Assembly (NCBI GenBank): GCA_026225455.1
Contig: JAMFSV010000364.1
Span: 1-35,378, forward strand
Length of the DNA stretch: 35,378 nucleotides
Origin: Burkholderiales bacterium
Lineage (GTDB): Bacteria; Pseudomonadota; Gammaproteobacteria; Burkholderiales; Burkholderiaceae
Reading direction: 5' to 3'
The translations under genes and the position numbers were made by a program. This document shows, in pieces, positions 9,366 to 18,541 of this stretch. Under the pieces are notes generated by a model. The model ran no database searches. It saw only the letters and a list, made by a program, of their open reading frames with translations, and was not told the DNA's origin. The first letter of the stretch is position 1, and each line of letters starts with the position of its first letter.

Positions 9366-10112
9366 ATGTTGCCACTAACGCCCCACGACTGGGCTTTTCT
9401 TTCCGGATTTGGCGGTGCGGCCGTGATGCTGCCCATCGTTGCAGCCATCGCCGGCTGGCTGGTGTACGCCTATAGCTGGCGCGTCGCCGCCCTGTGGCTG
9501 ACCCTGATCGGCGGCGCTTGCTTGCTGGTCGCCAGTACCAAAGTCGCCTTCCTCGGCTGGGGTTTCGGCATCCTGTCCATCGATTTCACCGGCATCAGCG
9601 GCCACACCATGCTGTCGACCGCGGTGATCCCGGTCATGCTCTACCTTGCCTTGCTCACGACCCGGCATGCCTCACGCATCGCCGGGGTCATGTGCGGCCT
9701 GTCGGTCGGTTTTCTGGTCGGCCTGTCGCGGCTGGCATTGCAAGCGCACTCGGTATCGGAAATGGTCACCGGCTGCGCCTTGGGCGCCGGCGTGTCGGTG
9801 TTGTTTATCGCGCTGATCCACAAGCGCGAGCCGGCGCGCACAGCCGCCTGGCTGACGCCATTCAGCTTATTGATTTTGGCCTTCGGCCTGCATGGCTATC
9901 GCGTACCGACTCAACACTGGATTACCGAAGTTGCCCTGACACTGTCAGGCCATGAACGGCCGTTTATCCGCGCCCGCTGGAAAGCCAACCGGCCGCAAAA
10001 AGCCAGCGCTCGCGAGGCGCTGCGCGTTCACGCGCCGGATCAAACGGCCCCGCGGCAATTGGCCTTAGCCACCTTACCCAGCTATTTTCCGGCACCGGAC
10101 AGCCCGGCATAA
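9366..10112 (+). CDS. PAP2-superfamily membrane protein
   Basis: GISGHTMLST and SRLALQAHSVSEMVTG motifs; multiple transmembrane-like segments. Confidence 0.72.
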   Translation: MLPLTPHDWAFLSGFGGAAVMLPIVAAIAGWLVYAYSWRVAALWLTLIGGACLLVASTKVAFLGWGFGILSIDFTGISGHTMLSTAVIPVMLYLALLTTRHASRIAGVMCGLSVGFLVGLSRLALQAHSVSEMVTGCALGAGVSVLFIALIHKREPARTAAWLTPFSLLILAFGLHGYRVPTQHWITEVALTLSGHERPFIRARWKANRPQKASAREALRVHAPDQTAPRQLALATLPSYFPAPDSPA

Positions 10113-10383
10113 TCCGGCTTGCGCAACAGTTTGAGCGCAAGCTAGCCGCGGGCAAACGCGGGGCAGGGGCAGCAGCGGCAGCGGTTCGGCAATGCTTCAA
10201 TCCGTGGCAATGTGCGCTTAAGTCGCGCCTGTCACATAGACTTCACAAGTTGATGCTATAAGCTAAAGCGGAGATTGATGGCGGGGCCATGCCGGCTTGG
10301 ACGCGCCGCCATGAGCGTCCCGGCTATGCCGCTCGCGAATCGCCGCCAACCTTCATTACGAACTTTAGCCGAATCGAGAATCC

Positions 10384-12174
10384 GTGCCGTCACTCACGCT
10401 ACAGCCTGCTTTGTCACTGCAAAACATCCTCGACAACGGCATGCTCCATCCGGTTTTCCAGCCCGTCATCAATTTGACCGAACATAGTATTTACGGCTAC
10501 GAAAGCCTGATACGCGGGCCGGTCGGAACACCCTTGCATACGGCGGACACGCTGTTCTCGGCAGTCCAGACCGATCAGCAGCGGATTGAGCTTGAAGTGA
10601 AGGCGGCCACGCTCGGCATCAATCAGTTCACCGAACTGCGCGGGCATGGCAAGTTGTTTGTCAATTTATCGGCATCGGTGCTGGTGCATTATTTCCTGCG
10701 CGTCGGGGACGAGCATTTTTCCGAAGTGCTGAGCGAAACCGGGCTGCCGCTGTCCTCCGTCGTGATCGAACTCACCGAGCACGAACGCATTACCCATCTG
10801 ACCGACCTGTGCCGGGCGGTCGATATTCTGCGCCATCAGGGCGTCGAATTTGCGCTCGATGATTTCGGCGACGGCCGCTCCAGCTTGCGGCTTTGGTCGG
10901 AGATCCGCCCCGAGATCGTCAAGATCGATCGTTATTTCACCAAAGATATCGATAGCCACGCGCATAAGTTGCAGACCTTCAAGGCCTTGATGCACATCTC
11001 CGATGTGTTCGACACCCGCCTGGTGGCGGAAGGCATAGAAACCGCGGAAGAACTCGAAGTGATTCGCGACCTGGGGATCGATTATGCCCAGGGCTATTTC
11101 CTGGGCCGGCCGGCGGCGGAGCTGAGCCCGGCATTGAATCAAGAGACCGCGCGCATCCTCAAGAATCAGCAAGTGGCGGTTTATCCGGCCCTGCGCCAGA
11201 TGACACGCGGCCGCTTTTCCGCTGAACGCCTGATGATCACCGCGCCTTCGGCCCAGCCGCAATCGCGCAACGATCAACTGGTGGAGATTTTCCAGGCGCA
11301 TCCTGCGCTGCACGCGATGGCCGTGGTCGACGCCGAAGGGATCCCGCTCGGGCTGATCAATCGGCGCGATTTTATGGATCGTTATGCGCATCCCTATCAC
11401 AAGGAATTGTTCGGCCGCAGACCCTGCACGGTGTTTATGGACGCCAGTCCGATCATGATCGACAAACATCAGGGCATAGAACAACTGACCGCCATTCTCA
11501 CCTCGGATAACCAGCGCTATTTGTCCGACGGTTTTATTATTACCGACGGCGGCCGTTATCTGGGTCTGGGCACCGGCGAACAATTGGTGCGTGCGGTCAC
11601 TGAAGTACGCATTGAAGCCGCGCGTCACGCCAATCCGCTGACCTTCTTGCCGGGCAATTTGCCGATCAGCGAACATATCGACCGGTTATTGGCCGCCGGC
11701 AGTACCTTTACCGCCTGCTATTGCGATTTGAATCATTTCAAGCCGTATAACGACCAATATGGTTATTGGCGCGGCGACGAAATGATACGGCTGGTGGCCG
11801 GGGTGATTTCCAGCCACTGCGATCCGCGCCGCGATTTTGTCGGACACGTCGGCGGCGACGATTTTGTGGTGTTGTTTCAAAGCGATGATTGGGACTTGCG
11901 TTGCCGCCAGATCGTGCAGGTTTTTAACCAGCAGGCCCTGACAAAATTCGACGCCGAAGCGCTGGAGCGCGGCGGCATCGAGGCCGAAGACCGGCACGGC
12001 AACCCCTCTTTTTTCCCGCTCACGACACTGACCATAGGCGCGGTCAGCATCGAACCCGGCGTCTATCAACGCGCCGAAGATGTGGCCTCGGCGGCGGCGC
12101 TCGCCAAACGCGCGGCCAAACATCATAAAGCCGGCTTGTATCATTTACCGGCGGAAAACCACCCGGCCCCTTGA
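10384..12174 (+). CDS. EAL - CBS pair - GGDEF domain protein (c-di-GMP turnover)
   Basis: ESLIRG, IELTEHE, DDFGDG, VKIDRYF, AEGIET, AQGYFLGRP (EAL); CBS-like middle; YCDLNHFKPYND...GHVGGDDFVVLF (GGDEF variant). GTG start at 10384. Confidence 0.9.
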   Translation: MPSLTLQPALSLQNILDNGMLHPVFQPVINLTEHSIYGYESLIRGPVGTPLHTADTLFSAVQTDQQRIELEVKAATLGINQFTELRGHGKLFVNLSASVLVHYFLRVGDEHFSEVLSETGLPLSSVVIELTEHERITHLTDLCRAVDILRHQGVEFALDDFGDGRSSLRLWSEIRPEIVKIDRYFTKDIDSHAHKLQTFKALMHISDVFDTRLVAEGIETAEELEVIRDLGIDYAQGYFLGRPAAELSPALNQETARILKNQQVAVYPALRQMTRGRFSAERLMITAPSAQPQSRNDQLVEIFQAHPALHAMAVVDAEGIPLGLINRRDFMDRYAHPYHKELFGRRPCTVFMDASPIMIDKHQGIEQLTAILTSDNQRYLSDGFIITDGGRYLGLGTGEQLVRAVTEVRIEAARHANPLTFLPGNLPISEHIDRLLAAGSTFTACYCDLNHFKPYNDQYGYWRGDEMIRLVAGVISSHCDPRRDFVGHVGGDDFVVLFQSDDWDLRCRQIVQVFNQQALTKFDAEALERGGIEAEDRHGNPSFFPLTTLTIGAVSIEPGVYQRAEDVASAAALAKRAAKHHKAGLYHLPAENHPAP

Positions 12175-12351
12175 GTCCGGCTGAACCCCACCCGCGCAAT
12201 CAAAAACCTGCCTAGGCCTTGGCCGCGGTCCTGTCATCCACCGCCTTGGCCGCGCGCCGCGACGGCGCCAGACAGTCCGGCCAGCAGCACAGGCGGATAG
12301 TCTGCTACGCTTGGCCTTTCGTCGCCAAACCCTATCCAGCCTGGACCGCCT

Positions 12352-13005
12352 ATGCCCTTGTTCAAATCGTTAATGCTGGATCGACCGCGCATGATTGTCG
12401 CGATACTCATCGGCGCCGTAGTTGCCGCGATTACACCGCTACATGGGCCTGTACTGATCAAAGTCCTGCTCGGCTGGAATGTCGCGGTCTGGTTATATCT
12501 GCTGCTGATCTGGTTCATGATGGCCCGCGCCAGCCCCGCGCACGTGCGGGAAATCGCCGCGCGCGAAGACGAAAATGCAGTGATTATCCTGACCTCGGTG
12601 TGTGTCGCGGCCATTGTCAGCATTGCCGCCATCGTGCTGGAGCTGGCCACCGCCAAAAACCTCGGCCTGGGTTCCAGTGTGCTGCATTTTGTCTTTACCG
12701 GCTCCACCGTGATCGGCTCCTGGTGCCTGATCCCATCCATCTTCACGCTGCATTATGCGCGCCTGTATTACGGCTCACCGGAGGTGCGAACCCTGCAATT
12801 CCCGGACAGCACGGTCGAACCCGATTATTGGGACTTCATGTATTTTTCGTTTACCATCGCCGTCGCCTCGCAAACGGCGGATATCGGCATCGCCTCGTCG
12901 CCCATGCGGCGTGCGGTGCTGGCGCAGTCGTTGCTGTCATTTTTCTTCAACGCCAGCATTCTGGCCCTGTCGATCAATATTGCGGCCAGCTTGCTGGGCC
13001 CCTGA
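12352..13005 (+). CDS. DUF1345 family membrane protein
   Basis: 217 aa hydrophobic; YWDFMYFSFTIAVASQTADIGIASSPMRRAVLAQSLLSFFFNASILALSINIAAS is typical of DUF1345. Confidence 0.85.
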   Translation: MPLFKSLMLDRPRMIVAILIGAVVAAITPLHGPVLIKVLLGWNVAVWLYLLLIWFMMARASPAHVREIAAREDENAVIILTSVCVAAIVSIAAIVLELATAKNLGLGSSVLHFVFTGSTVIGSWCLIPSIFTLHYARLYYGSPEVRTLQFPDSTVEPDYWDFMYFSFTIAVASQTADIGIASSPMRRAVLAQSLLSFFFNASILALSINIAASLLGP

Positions 13006-13044
13006 ATTGGCCCCTAAGTTGGCCCCTGAATCGGCAACGGATCG
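12997..13044. repeat. 12-bp tandem repeat spanning the DUF1345 stop codon
   Basis: ggcccctgaatt/ggcccctaagtt/ggcccctgaatc/ggcaacggatcg. Confidence 0.75.
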
Positions 13045-13114
13045 ACCAAGGATCAGGCGCTGCACGGCCAGTTTGCGGTAGCATTACGTTTTTATCATTT
13101 GAATGAGATCTGCG

Positions 13115-13456
13115 ATGACCACCACTACCACCGAATCCGGCTTGAAATATGAAGAACTGACCGAAGGCACGGGCGAGCAAGCCGTTGCCGGTGCGCGCGT
13201 CAGCGTGCATTACACCGGTTGGCTGACCGACGGTCAGAAGTTCGATTCGAGCAAGGATCGTGACGAACCTTTCGAGTTTTCGCTGGGCGCCGGCATGGTA
13301 ATCCGCGGCTGGGACGAAGGCGTGCAAGGGATGAAGGTCGGCGGCGTGCGCAAGCTGACGATTCCGCCGGCACTGGGCTATGGCGTGCGCGGCGCAGGCG
13401 GGGTGATTCCGCCGAATGCCACGCTGGTATTTGAAGTCGAATTGCTAGCCGTGTAA
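13115..13456 (+). CDS. FKBP-type peptidyl-prolyl cis-trans isomerase
   Basis: [62 protein letters not shown]...[14 protein letters not shown]. Alternative ATG at 13103. Confidence 0.95.
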   Translation: MTTTTTESGLKYEELTEGTGEQAVAGARVSVHYTGWLTDGQKFDSSKDRDEPFEFSLGAGMVIRGWDEGVQGMKVGGVRKLTIPPALGYGVRGAGGVIPPNATLVFEVELLAV

Positions 13457-13489
13457 TTATCAGCTTCAACTGTGCTTGAGTTGTTATCG

Positions 13490-13520
13490 GCTGATGTCAT
13501 GCCCCAGGCATGACATCAGC
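13490..13520. terminator. Perfect 14-bp-stem hairpin between convergent fkbp and metZ
   Basis: GCTGATGTCATGCC-cca-GGCATGACATCAGC; no adjacent T-tract. Confidence 0.5.
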
Positions 13521-13640
13521 ATGAGGTTCAGCACATGCAATGCCTTTCGTTACATGCCTTACGTCCGTTATGCCGGACAGGTTTTAGCTTGCGGCAAGCG
13601 ACGCCAAGCCCAAACCCGCTCGCGGTCTCAACGCGTTGCC

Positions 13641-14849
13641 CTAACTCGCCGCATCCAAGCCACGCAACAGGTCGGTATGCAAATCGCCGGCGTCTTCCAG
13701 TCCCACCGCCAAACGAATCAATCCTTCGCTGATACCGGCCGCAGCCCGTGCCTCGGCGCTGATACGGCCGTGCGTGGTACTGGCCGGATGGGTAATGGTG
13801 GTGCGCGTATCGCCCAGATTGGCGGTAATCGAACAGACTTGGGTCTGGTCGATCACACGCCAGGCGTTGGCGCGCTGCTCCTGCGGCGTCGCACCCTTCA
13901 GTTCGAACGATAACACCGCGCCGCCCGCCTTTTGCTGACGCTGCGCGATCGCGTATTGCGGATGCGATTCCAGTCCGGGATAAAACACCTGCTTCACCGC
14001 CGGATGGGTTTCCAGCCGACGTGCCAGTTGCAACGCATTGGACGATTGCCGCTCGATGCGGATGCCCAGCGTTTCCATGCCCTTTAACAAAATCCAGGCA
14101 TTGAAGGCGGACAGCGTGGGTCCGGTGGTACGCACAAACGGAAACACCTTTTCCATCACAAACTGGCGTGAGCCGACCAGCGCGCCGCCCATCACCCGCC
14201 CTTGCCCGTCAAGGTGTTTGGTGGCGGAATGCACCACCACGTCCGCGCCGAGTTTTAATGGCTGCTGCAACACCGGGGTACAAAAGCAGTTGTCGACCAC
14301 AAACAGCGCTTGCACCGATTTCGCGATCCGGCCGATGGCTTCGATATCGGCCACTTCCGTCAGCGGATTCGACGGCGTCTCGAGGAAAAACATCTTGGTA
14401 TTCGGTTGAATTGCGCTGCGCCACGCCTCAAGATCGCCCGCTTTCACAAAGGTCGCCGTAATGCCGAATTTGGGCAGAATGGCGCTAAAAAGTTGCATGG
14501 TCGAACCGAAGATGCTTTGCGAACTGACCAGGTGGTCGCCCGCTTGCAAGGCGCACATCACCACCGACAGGATCGCGCTCATGCCCGAAGCCGTCGCGAT
14601 GCATGCCTCGCCGCCTTCCAGCGCGGCCAGGCGATTCTGGAACATGGTGACGGTCGGATTGGTCACGCGCGAATAGGTATAACCTTCTTCGGCATTGGCA
14701 AAGCGCTCCGCGGCTTCCGCCGCGCTGCTGAAGCAGAAGCTGGAGGTGAGGAACAGCGCTTCCGAGTGCTCGTTGAATTCCGAGCGCAGCGTGCCGGCCC
14801 GCAGCGCCAGGGTGTCAAATTTGAAATCGTCGTGTGCAGAACTATCCAT
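13641..14849 (-). CDS. metZ: O-succinylhomoserine sulfhydrylase
   Basis: YSRVTNPTVTMFQNRLAALEGGEACIATASGMSAI, VVHSATKHLDGQGRVMGG (PLP lysine). Start MDSSAHDDFKFDTLALRAG at 14849. Confidence 0.92.
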   Translation of the reverse strand: MDSSAHDDFKFDTLALRAGTLRSEFNEHSEALFLTSSFCFSSAAEAAERFANAEEGYTYSRVTNPTVTMFQNRLAALEGGEACIATASGMSAILSVVMCALQAGDHLVSSQSIFGSTMQLFSAILPKFGITATFVKAGDLEAWRSAIQPNTKMFFLETPSNPLTEVADIEAIGRIAKSVQALFVVDNCFCTPVLQQPLKLGADVVVHSATKHLDGQGRVMGGALVGSRQFVMEKVFPFVRTTGPTLSAFNAWILLKGMETLGIRIERQSSNALQLARRLETHPAVKQVFYPGLESHPQYAIAQRQQKAGGAVLSFELKGATPQEQRANAWRVIDQTQVCSITANLGDTRTTITHPASTTHGRISAEARAAAGISEGLIRLAVGLEDAGDLHTDLLRGLDAAS

Positions 14850-15032
14850 CGCTATTTCATCCGGATGATGTGGCGTGTTGGTGTAGGTGTCGTATCGATT
14901 GTCATGATCATGGCAGATCAAGCTGGAAACACAAAGCTGCCGCCCGCAAATCATATGGCCCGCTTCACGTAGGCAAAGCGGGCCAGCGAGCCAGCGGGAC
15001 CTCAGGCGCGGCACTCAAGCCGCAGGCCAGGG

Positions 15033-16577
15033 TCAGTCACCCGATAATTGCAAATGCAATTGCGAGCGTCCGGCATCGCGGTCGGCGCCGCCGCCTGCAT
15101 CGCGGTCGGACAAAGCTTCCGGCATCATCCGGGCGCGCTCGATGCGATCCAGGTATTCGGCGGTGATATTGCCGGTAATGTAATTGCCGTCGAAACATGA
15201 CGCTTCGAAGTTGTTCAGCTTCGGGTTCATGTCGCGCATCGCCTGCTTCATGTCCTCGACATCCTGATACACCAGTTTATCGGCACCGATCATGCGGGCA
15301 ATTTGTTCGTCATCGCGGTTATAGGCCACCAGTTCGCCACGGGTCGGCATATCGATGCCATAAACGTTGGGGAACCGTACCGGAGGCGCCGCAGAGGCAA
15401 AAATCACCTTGTTGGCGCCGGCATTGCGCGCCATCAGCACGATTTCGTGGCTGGTGGTGCCGCGCACGATGGAATCGTCGACGATCAGCACGTTGCGGCC
15501 CTTGAATTCAATGCCCATGGCATTCAGTTTTTGCCGCACCGACTTCTTGCGCACCGCTTGGCCCGGCATGATAAAAGTACGGCCGACGTAACGATTCTTG
15601 AAGAACCCTTCGCGATAATCGACACCCAGCTTGCTCGCCACCTGCATCGCGGCCGGCCGGCTGGAGTCGGGGATCGGCATCACCACATCGATATCGCCGA
15701 AAGGCATGACGCGCTTGATTTTTTCGGCCAGGTAATCGCCCATGCGCAGCCGGGCGTTATACACCGGCACGCCGTCCAGGCAAGAGTCCGGACGAGCCAG
15801 GTAGACGTATTCGAAAATACACGGATTCAGGCTGGGATTGGTCGCGCATTGGCGGCTGTGGAAGTTGCCTTCCTGATCGATGAAAATCGCTTCGCCGGGC
15901 AACACGTCACGCACAAATTCAAAACCGATGCCTTCGATGGCAACCGACTCCGAAGCCACCATCCATTCGGTGCCGGCGGCGGTTTCCTGCTTGCCGATAC
16001 ACAGCGGACGGATGCCGAACGGGTCGCGGAAGGCCAGCAGACCGAAACCGGCCACCAGCGCCACCACGGCGTAGGAACCCTGGGTCCGGCGATGTACTCC
16101 GCCGACCGCGGTAAACAGCGTGTCTGGGTCGAGCGAATAACCGGGGTTGGTCATCTGCAACTCGTGCGCGAGCACGTTGAGCAGGACCTCGGTATCGGAA
16201 TTGGTGTTGATGTGCCGGCGGTCGATGCGGAACATCTCTTCTTTCAGTTGCAGCGTATTGGTGATGTTGCCGTTATGGACCAGGATAATCCCATAAGGCG
16301 CATTCACATAAAACGGCTGCGCTTCTTCCTCGCTCGACGCGGAACCCGCCGTTGGATAGCGCACTTGACCAATCCCGCTGGTACCCAGCAAACCTCGCAT
16401 ATTGCGCGTGCGAAACACGTCGCGCACCATGCCGTTGGCTTTGTACATGTGGAAATTGTTACCGTTCGCCGTCGCAATCCCTGCAGCATCCTGACCGCGA
16501 TGCTGCAAAAGCAGCAAGCTGTCATAGATCACTTGGTTGACGGGAGTTTTGGATACTACGCCTACGATGCCGCACAT
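15033..16577 (-). CDS. purF: Amidophosphoribosyltransferase
   Basis: MCGIVGVVSKTPVNQVIYDSLLLLQHRGQDAAGI, NVLIVDDSIVRGTTSHEIV. Confidence 0.97.
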   Translation of the reverse strand: MCGIVGVVSKTPVNQVIYDSLLLLQHRGQDAAGIATANGNNFHMYKANGMVRDVFRTRNMRGLLGTSGIGQVRYPTAGSASSEEEAQPFYVNAPYGIILVHNGNITNTLQLKEEMFRIDRRHINTNSDTEVLLNVLAHELQMTNPGYSLDPDTLFTAVGGVHRRTQGSYAVVALVAGFGLLAFRDPFGIRPLCIGKQETAAGTEWMVASESVAIEGIGFEFVRDVLPGEAIFIDQEGNFHSRQCATNPSLNPCIFEYVYLARPDSCLDGVPVYNARLRMGDYLAEKIKRVMPFGDIDVVMPIPDSSRPAAMQVASKLGVDYREGFFKNRYVGRTFIMPGQAVRKKSVRQKLNAMGIEFKGRNVLIVDDSIVRGTTSHEIVLMARNAGANKVIFASAAPPVRFPNVYGIDMPTRGELVAYNRDDEQIARMIGADKLVYQDVEDMKQAMRDMNPKLNNFEASCFDGNYITGNITAEYLDRIERARMMPEALSDRDAGGGADRDAGRSQLHLQLSGD

Positions 16578-16671
16578 GGCATGTCCTTCAAAAAGCCCAG
16601 AATTCGGATAATTCGGATAAGGCCGACCGCCTCAAGCGGTGCTATGACTACCTTAGTGCCCTGCATGATAT

Positions 16672-17301
16672 CTAAATATGAGTAATGTTGCCTTCGGCAC
16701 TGTTGCCGTGAGGTTTTGCCGGCGCTCGCGGCGCCTCCTGCCGGTTGTCGGGCGCAAGCTCCGGCTTGGATTGGGGCTTGGCCTGCAACGGGTCTGTCCC
16801 CTCGCCGACATGAACATAAGCCGCCAATCCAGCCGGCAGAAATTGCTTGGCAAAGCCCACGCCCCATTCCGCATAGGGCAGCAGTTGCGCATTGCGCCAA
16901 AAATTTTGTTCCGGCAAGGTAGTAAAACCGGCCAGCGCGACCACCACCAATACCAGCACGACCCCGCGAATCAAGCCGAACAGCGTACCCAGCGAGCTAT
17001 CCACCGAGCGCAACCCGATCAACTCAGTCAGTTTACCCAGCAACGCGCCCAATACCCCCGACACGACCAGCACCAGGATGACGATCGCCACAAACGCCAA
17101 CCCGAGCCGGGTCAACTCACCGCCCGGTAAATTAGCCGGCAGAAACAGCGCGAGCCTGGAAGCATAGTGCGCGGCCACCAAAAACGCGGCAATCCAGCCG
17201 ATCAAGGCAAACAATTCAGCCAGCAAGCCGCGCCACATGCCTTGCAGCGCCGACAACAGGACTATCGCCAAGGCGCCGTAATCGAAAGCAGTCAGCATCA
17301 C
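16672..17301 (-). CDS. cvpA: CvpA family protein
   Basis: TAFDYGALAIVLLSALQGMWRGLLAELFALIGWIAAFLVA, RSVDSSLGTLFGLIRGVVLVLV; adjacent to purF. Confidence 0.93.
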   Translation of the reverse strand: MMLTAFDYGALAIVLLSALQGMWRGLLAELFALIGWIAAFLVAAHYASRLALFLPANLPGGELTRLGLAFVAIVILVLVVSGVLGALLGKLTELIGLRSVDSSLGTLFGLIRGVVLVLVVVALAGFTTLPEQNFWRNAQLLPYAEWGVGFAKQFLPAGLAAYVHVGEGTDPLQAKPQSKPELAPDNRQEAPRAPAKPHGNSAEGNITHI

Positions 17302-17312
17302 AGCCGCGCCAC

Positions 17313-18266
17313 CTATTGAGCGGAACCGGAAGCCGGACCCTGCCCCGAAGATTGGGTCGAAGACTGCGCCGACAAGCCCGCCTCACGCACTTTCTTGACC
17401 GCGGCTTCCGCATTGGCCCGATCGCTGAACGGGCCGGCGCGCAGCAAGGTGCGCTGCGTGCCGTCGGCCGAGCGTTTGGTTTCGAGATAGGCCGGTACCC
17501 CGGCAGCTTTCAATTTATTCAACCAGGCGTGCGCCGAGGCATCTGAAGCAAAAGACCCGACCGACACCACAAAGCGGCTGGCCGCGGAGCTTGGGACGGT
17601 GGCTGGCGGATGCACTACGGCGGGGCTATTGGATGGATTGCTGGAGACGTCGGCCGCATTGTGACTGGCCGTAGCCGTCTGCTGAGGTGGCTTGGCCTGG
17701 TTCTGGGTATTCGTCTGCGCGCCGGGCGGGTTTGCAGCGTTGCCGCGCTTGACTGCTGCGGCAAGGGCCGCCGATGCCGTGAGACCGTCGACCTGGCTCG
17801 CAACATTGCCGCGATAGAGCGATGCATTGTGTTCCGCCGCCGCGGTGTCGGCGCTGCTCGACATAGGCGTCGGGGGAGGATTATCCGACGGGCTGAGGTC
17901 GGCACCCGTCACATCGGGAGCCGGCGCATTCATGGCACTCGGTGCCGCAGGCGTTTTTGCGACCCGCGGAATATTGACTGCGATATCGTCGGAAGCGGGC
18001 TTGGGATGGGAATCGAGCACCATCGGCAACACCACCACGGCGGCCAATACCAGCGCAATCGCACCGACCAGGCGGCGCCGTGCGCGTTGCTTTTCGGGCA
18101 AGGTAGGGTCGAGCAGCGACTCCTGCCCCGAGCGGCCGCCGCCCGATGCGCCCGATGCACGTGAGGCACGCGCAGTGCGTGTTTCGCCATGACGTTCGGC
18201 ACCGGCCGACGTTCTGCTGCGACGGGCAGGCGCCGCGTCCTTGTTGCCGAAGGAAAACAGTCCCAT
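17313..18266 (-). CDS. SPOR-domain protein (DedD-like)
   Basis: Single TM (LVGAIALVLAAVVVLPMVLD), Pro/Ala-rich linker, C-terminal SPOR FVVSVGSFASDASAHAWLNKLKAAGVPAYLE...TLLRAGPF. Confidence 0.9.
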   Translation of the reverse strand: MGLFSFGNKDAAPARRSRTSAGAERHGETRTARASRASGASGGGRSGQESLLDPTLPEKQRARRRLVGAIALVLAAVVVLPMVLDSHPKPASDDIAVNIPRVAKTPAAPSAMNAPAPDVTGADLSPSDNPPPTPMSSSADTAAAEHNASLYRGNVASQVDGLTASAALAAAVKRGNAANPPGAQTNTQNQAKPPQQTATASHNAADVSSNPSNSPAVVHPPATVPSSAASRFVVSVGSFASDASAHAWLNKLKAAGVPAYLETKRSADGTQRTLLRAGPFSDRANAEAAVKKVREAGLSAQSSTQSSGQGPASGSAQ

Positions 18267-18541
18267 AAATGGCCCTGAGCGGCTTTTAAATTGTGCTTGG
18301 TTCCAGTCTGTTCAGCGAATAAGCCAATAACCCCAATAACCCAATAGGCAACACACTCGCTTTACATCCGAATTCAACACTGGTTCAGTTAAGTCGCCTA
18401 CATTCATCGACTACATGCTTGATCTGTATTCGTCGCCGGCCTTGGCGCCCTGCTTGGCTACCTGCTTGGCTCTCTATTTCCGCGCCGTAACGATGGGGAA
18501 AACCATCGGCCGCGAGGTGCAAGATGTCACAGGCCCGCGAT

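Noticed and set aside
10666-11676. Long antisense ORF (336 aa) opposite the EAL gene
   Set aside because: Shadow ORF of a GC-rich coding gene; no recognisable domain and the opposite strand has a complete EAL-CBS-GGDEF protein.
12219-13106. 295-aa ORF overlapping the DUF1345 gene in another frame
   Set aside because: R/H/C-rich translation without domain features; the DUF1345 frame is clearly coding.
16601-16618. aattcggat x2 upstream of purF as a regulatory repeat
   Set aside because: Only two 9-bp units; insufficient to support a regulatory call.
15303-16685. 460-aa plus-strand ORF opposite purF
   Set aside because: Antisense shadow; purF is unambiguous on the minus strand.
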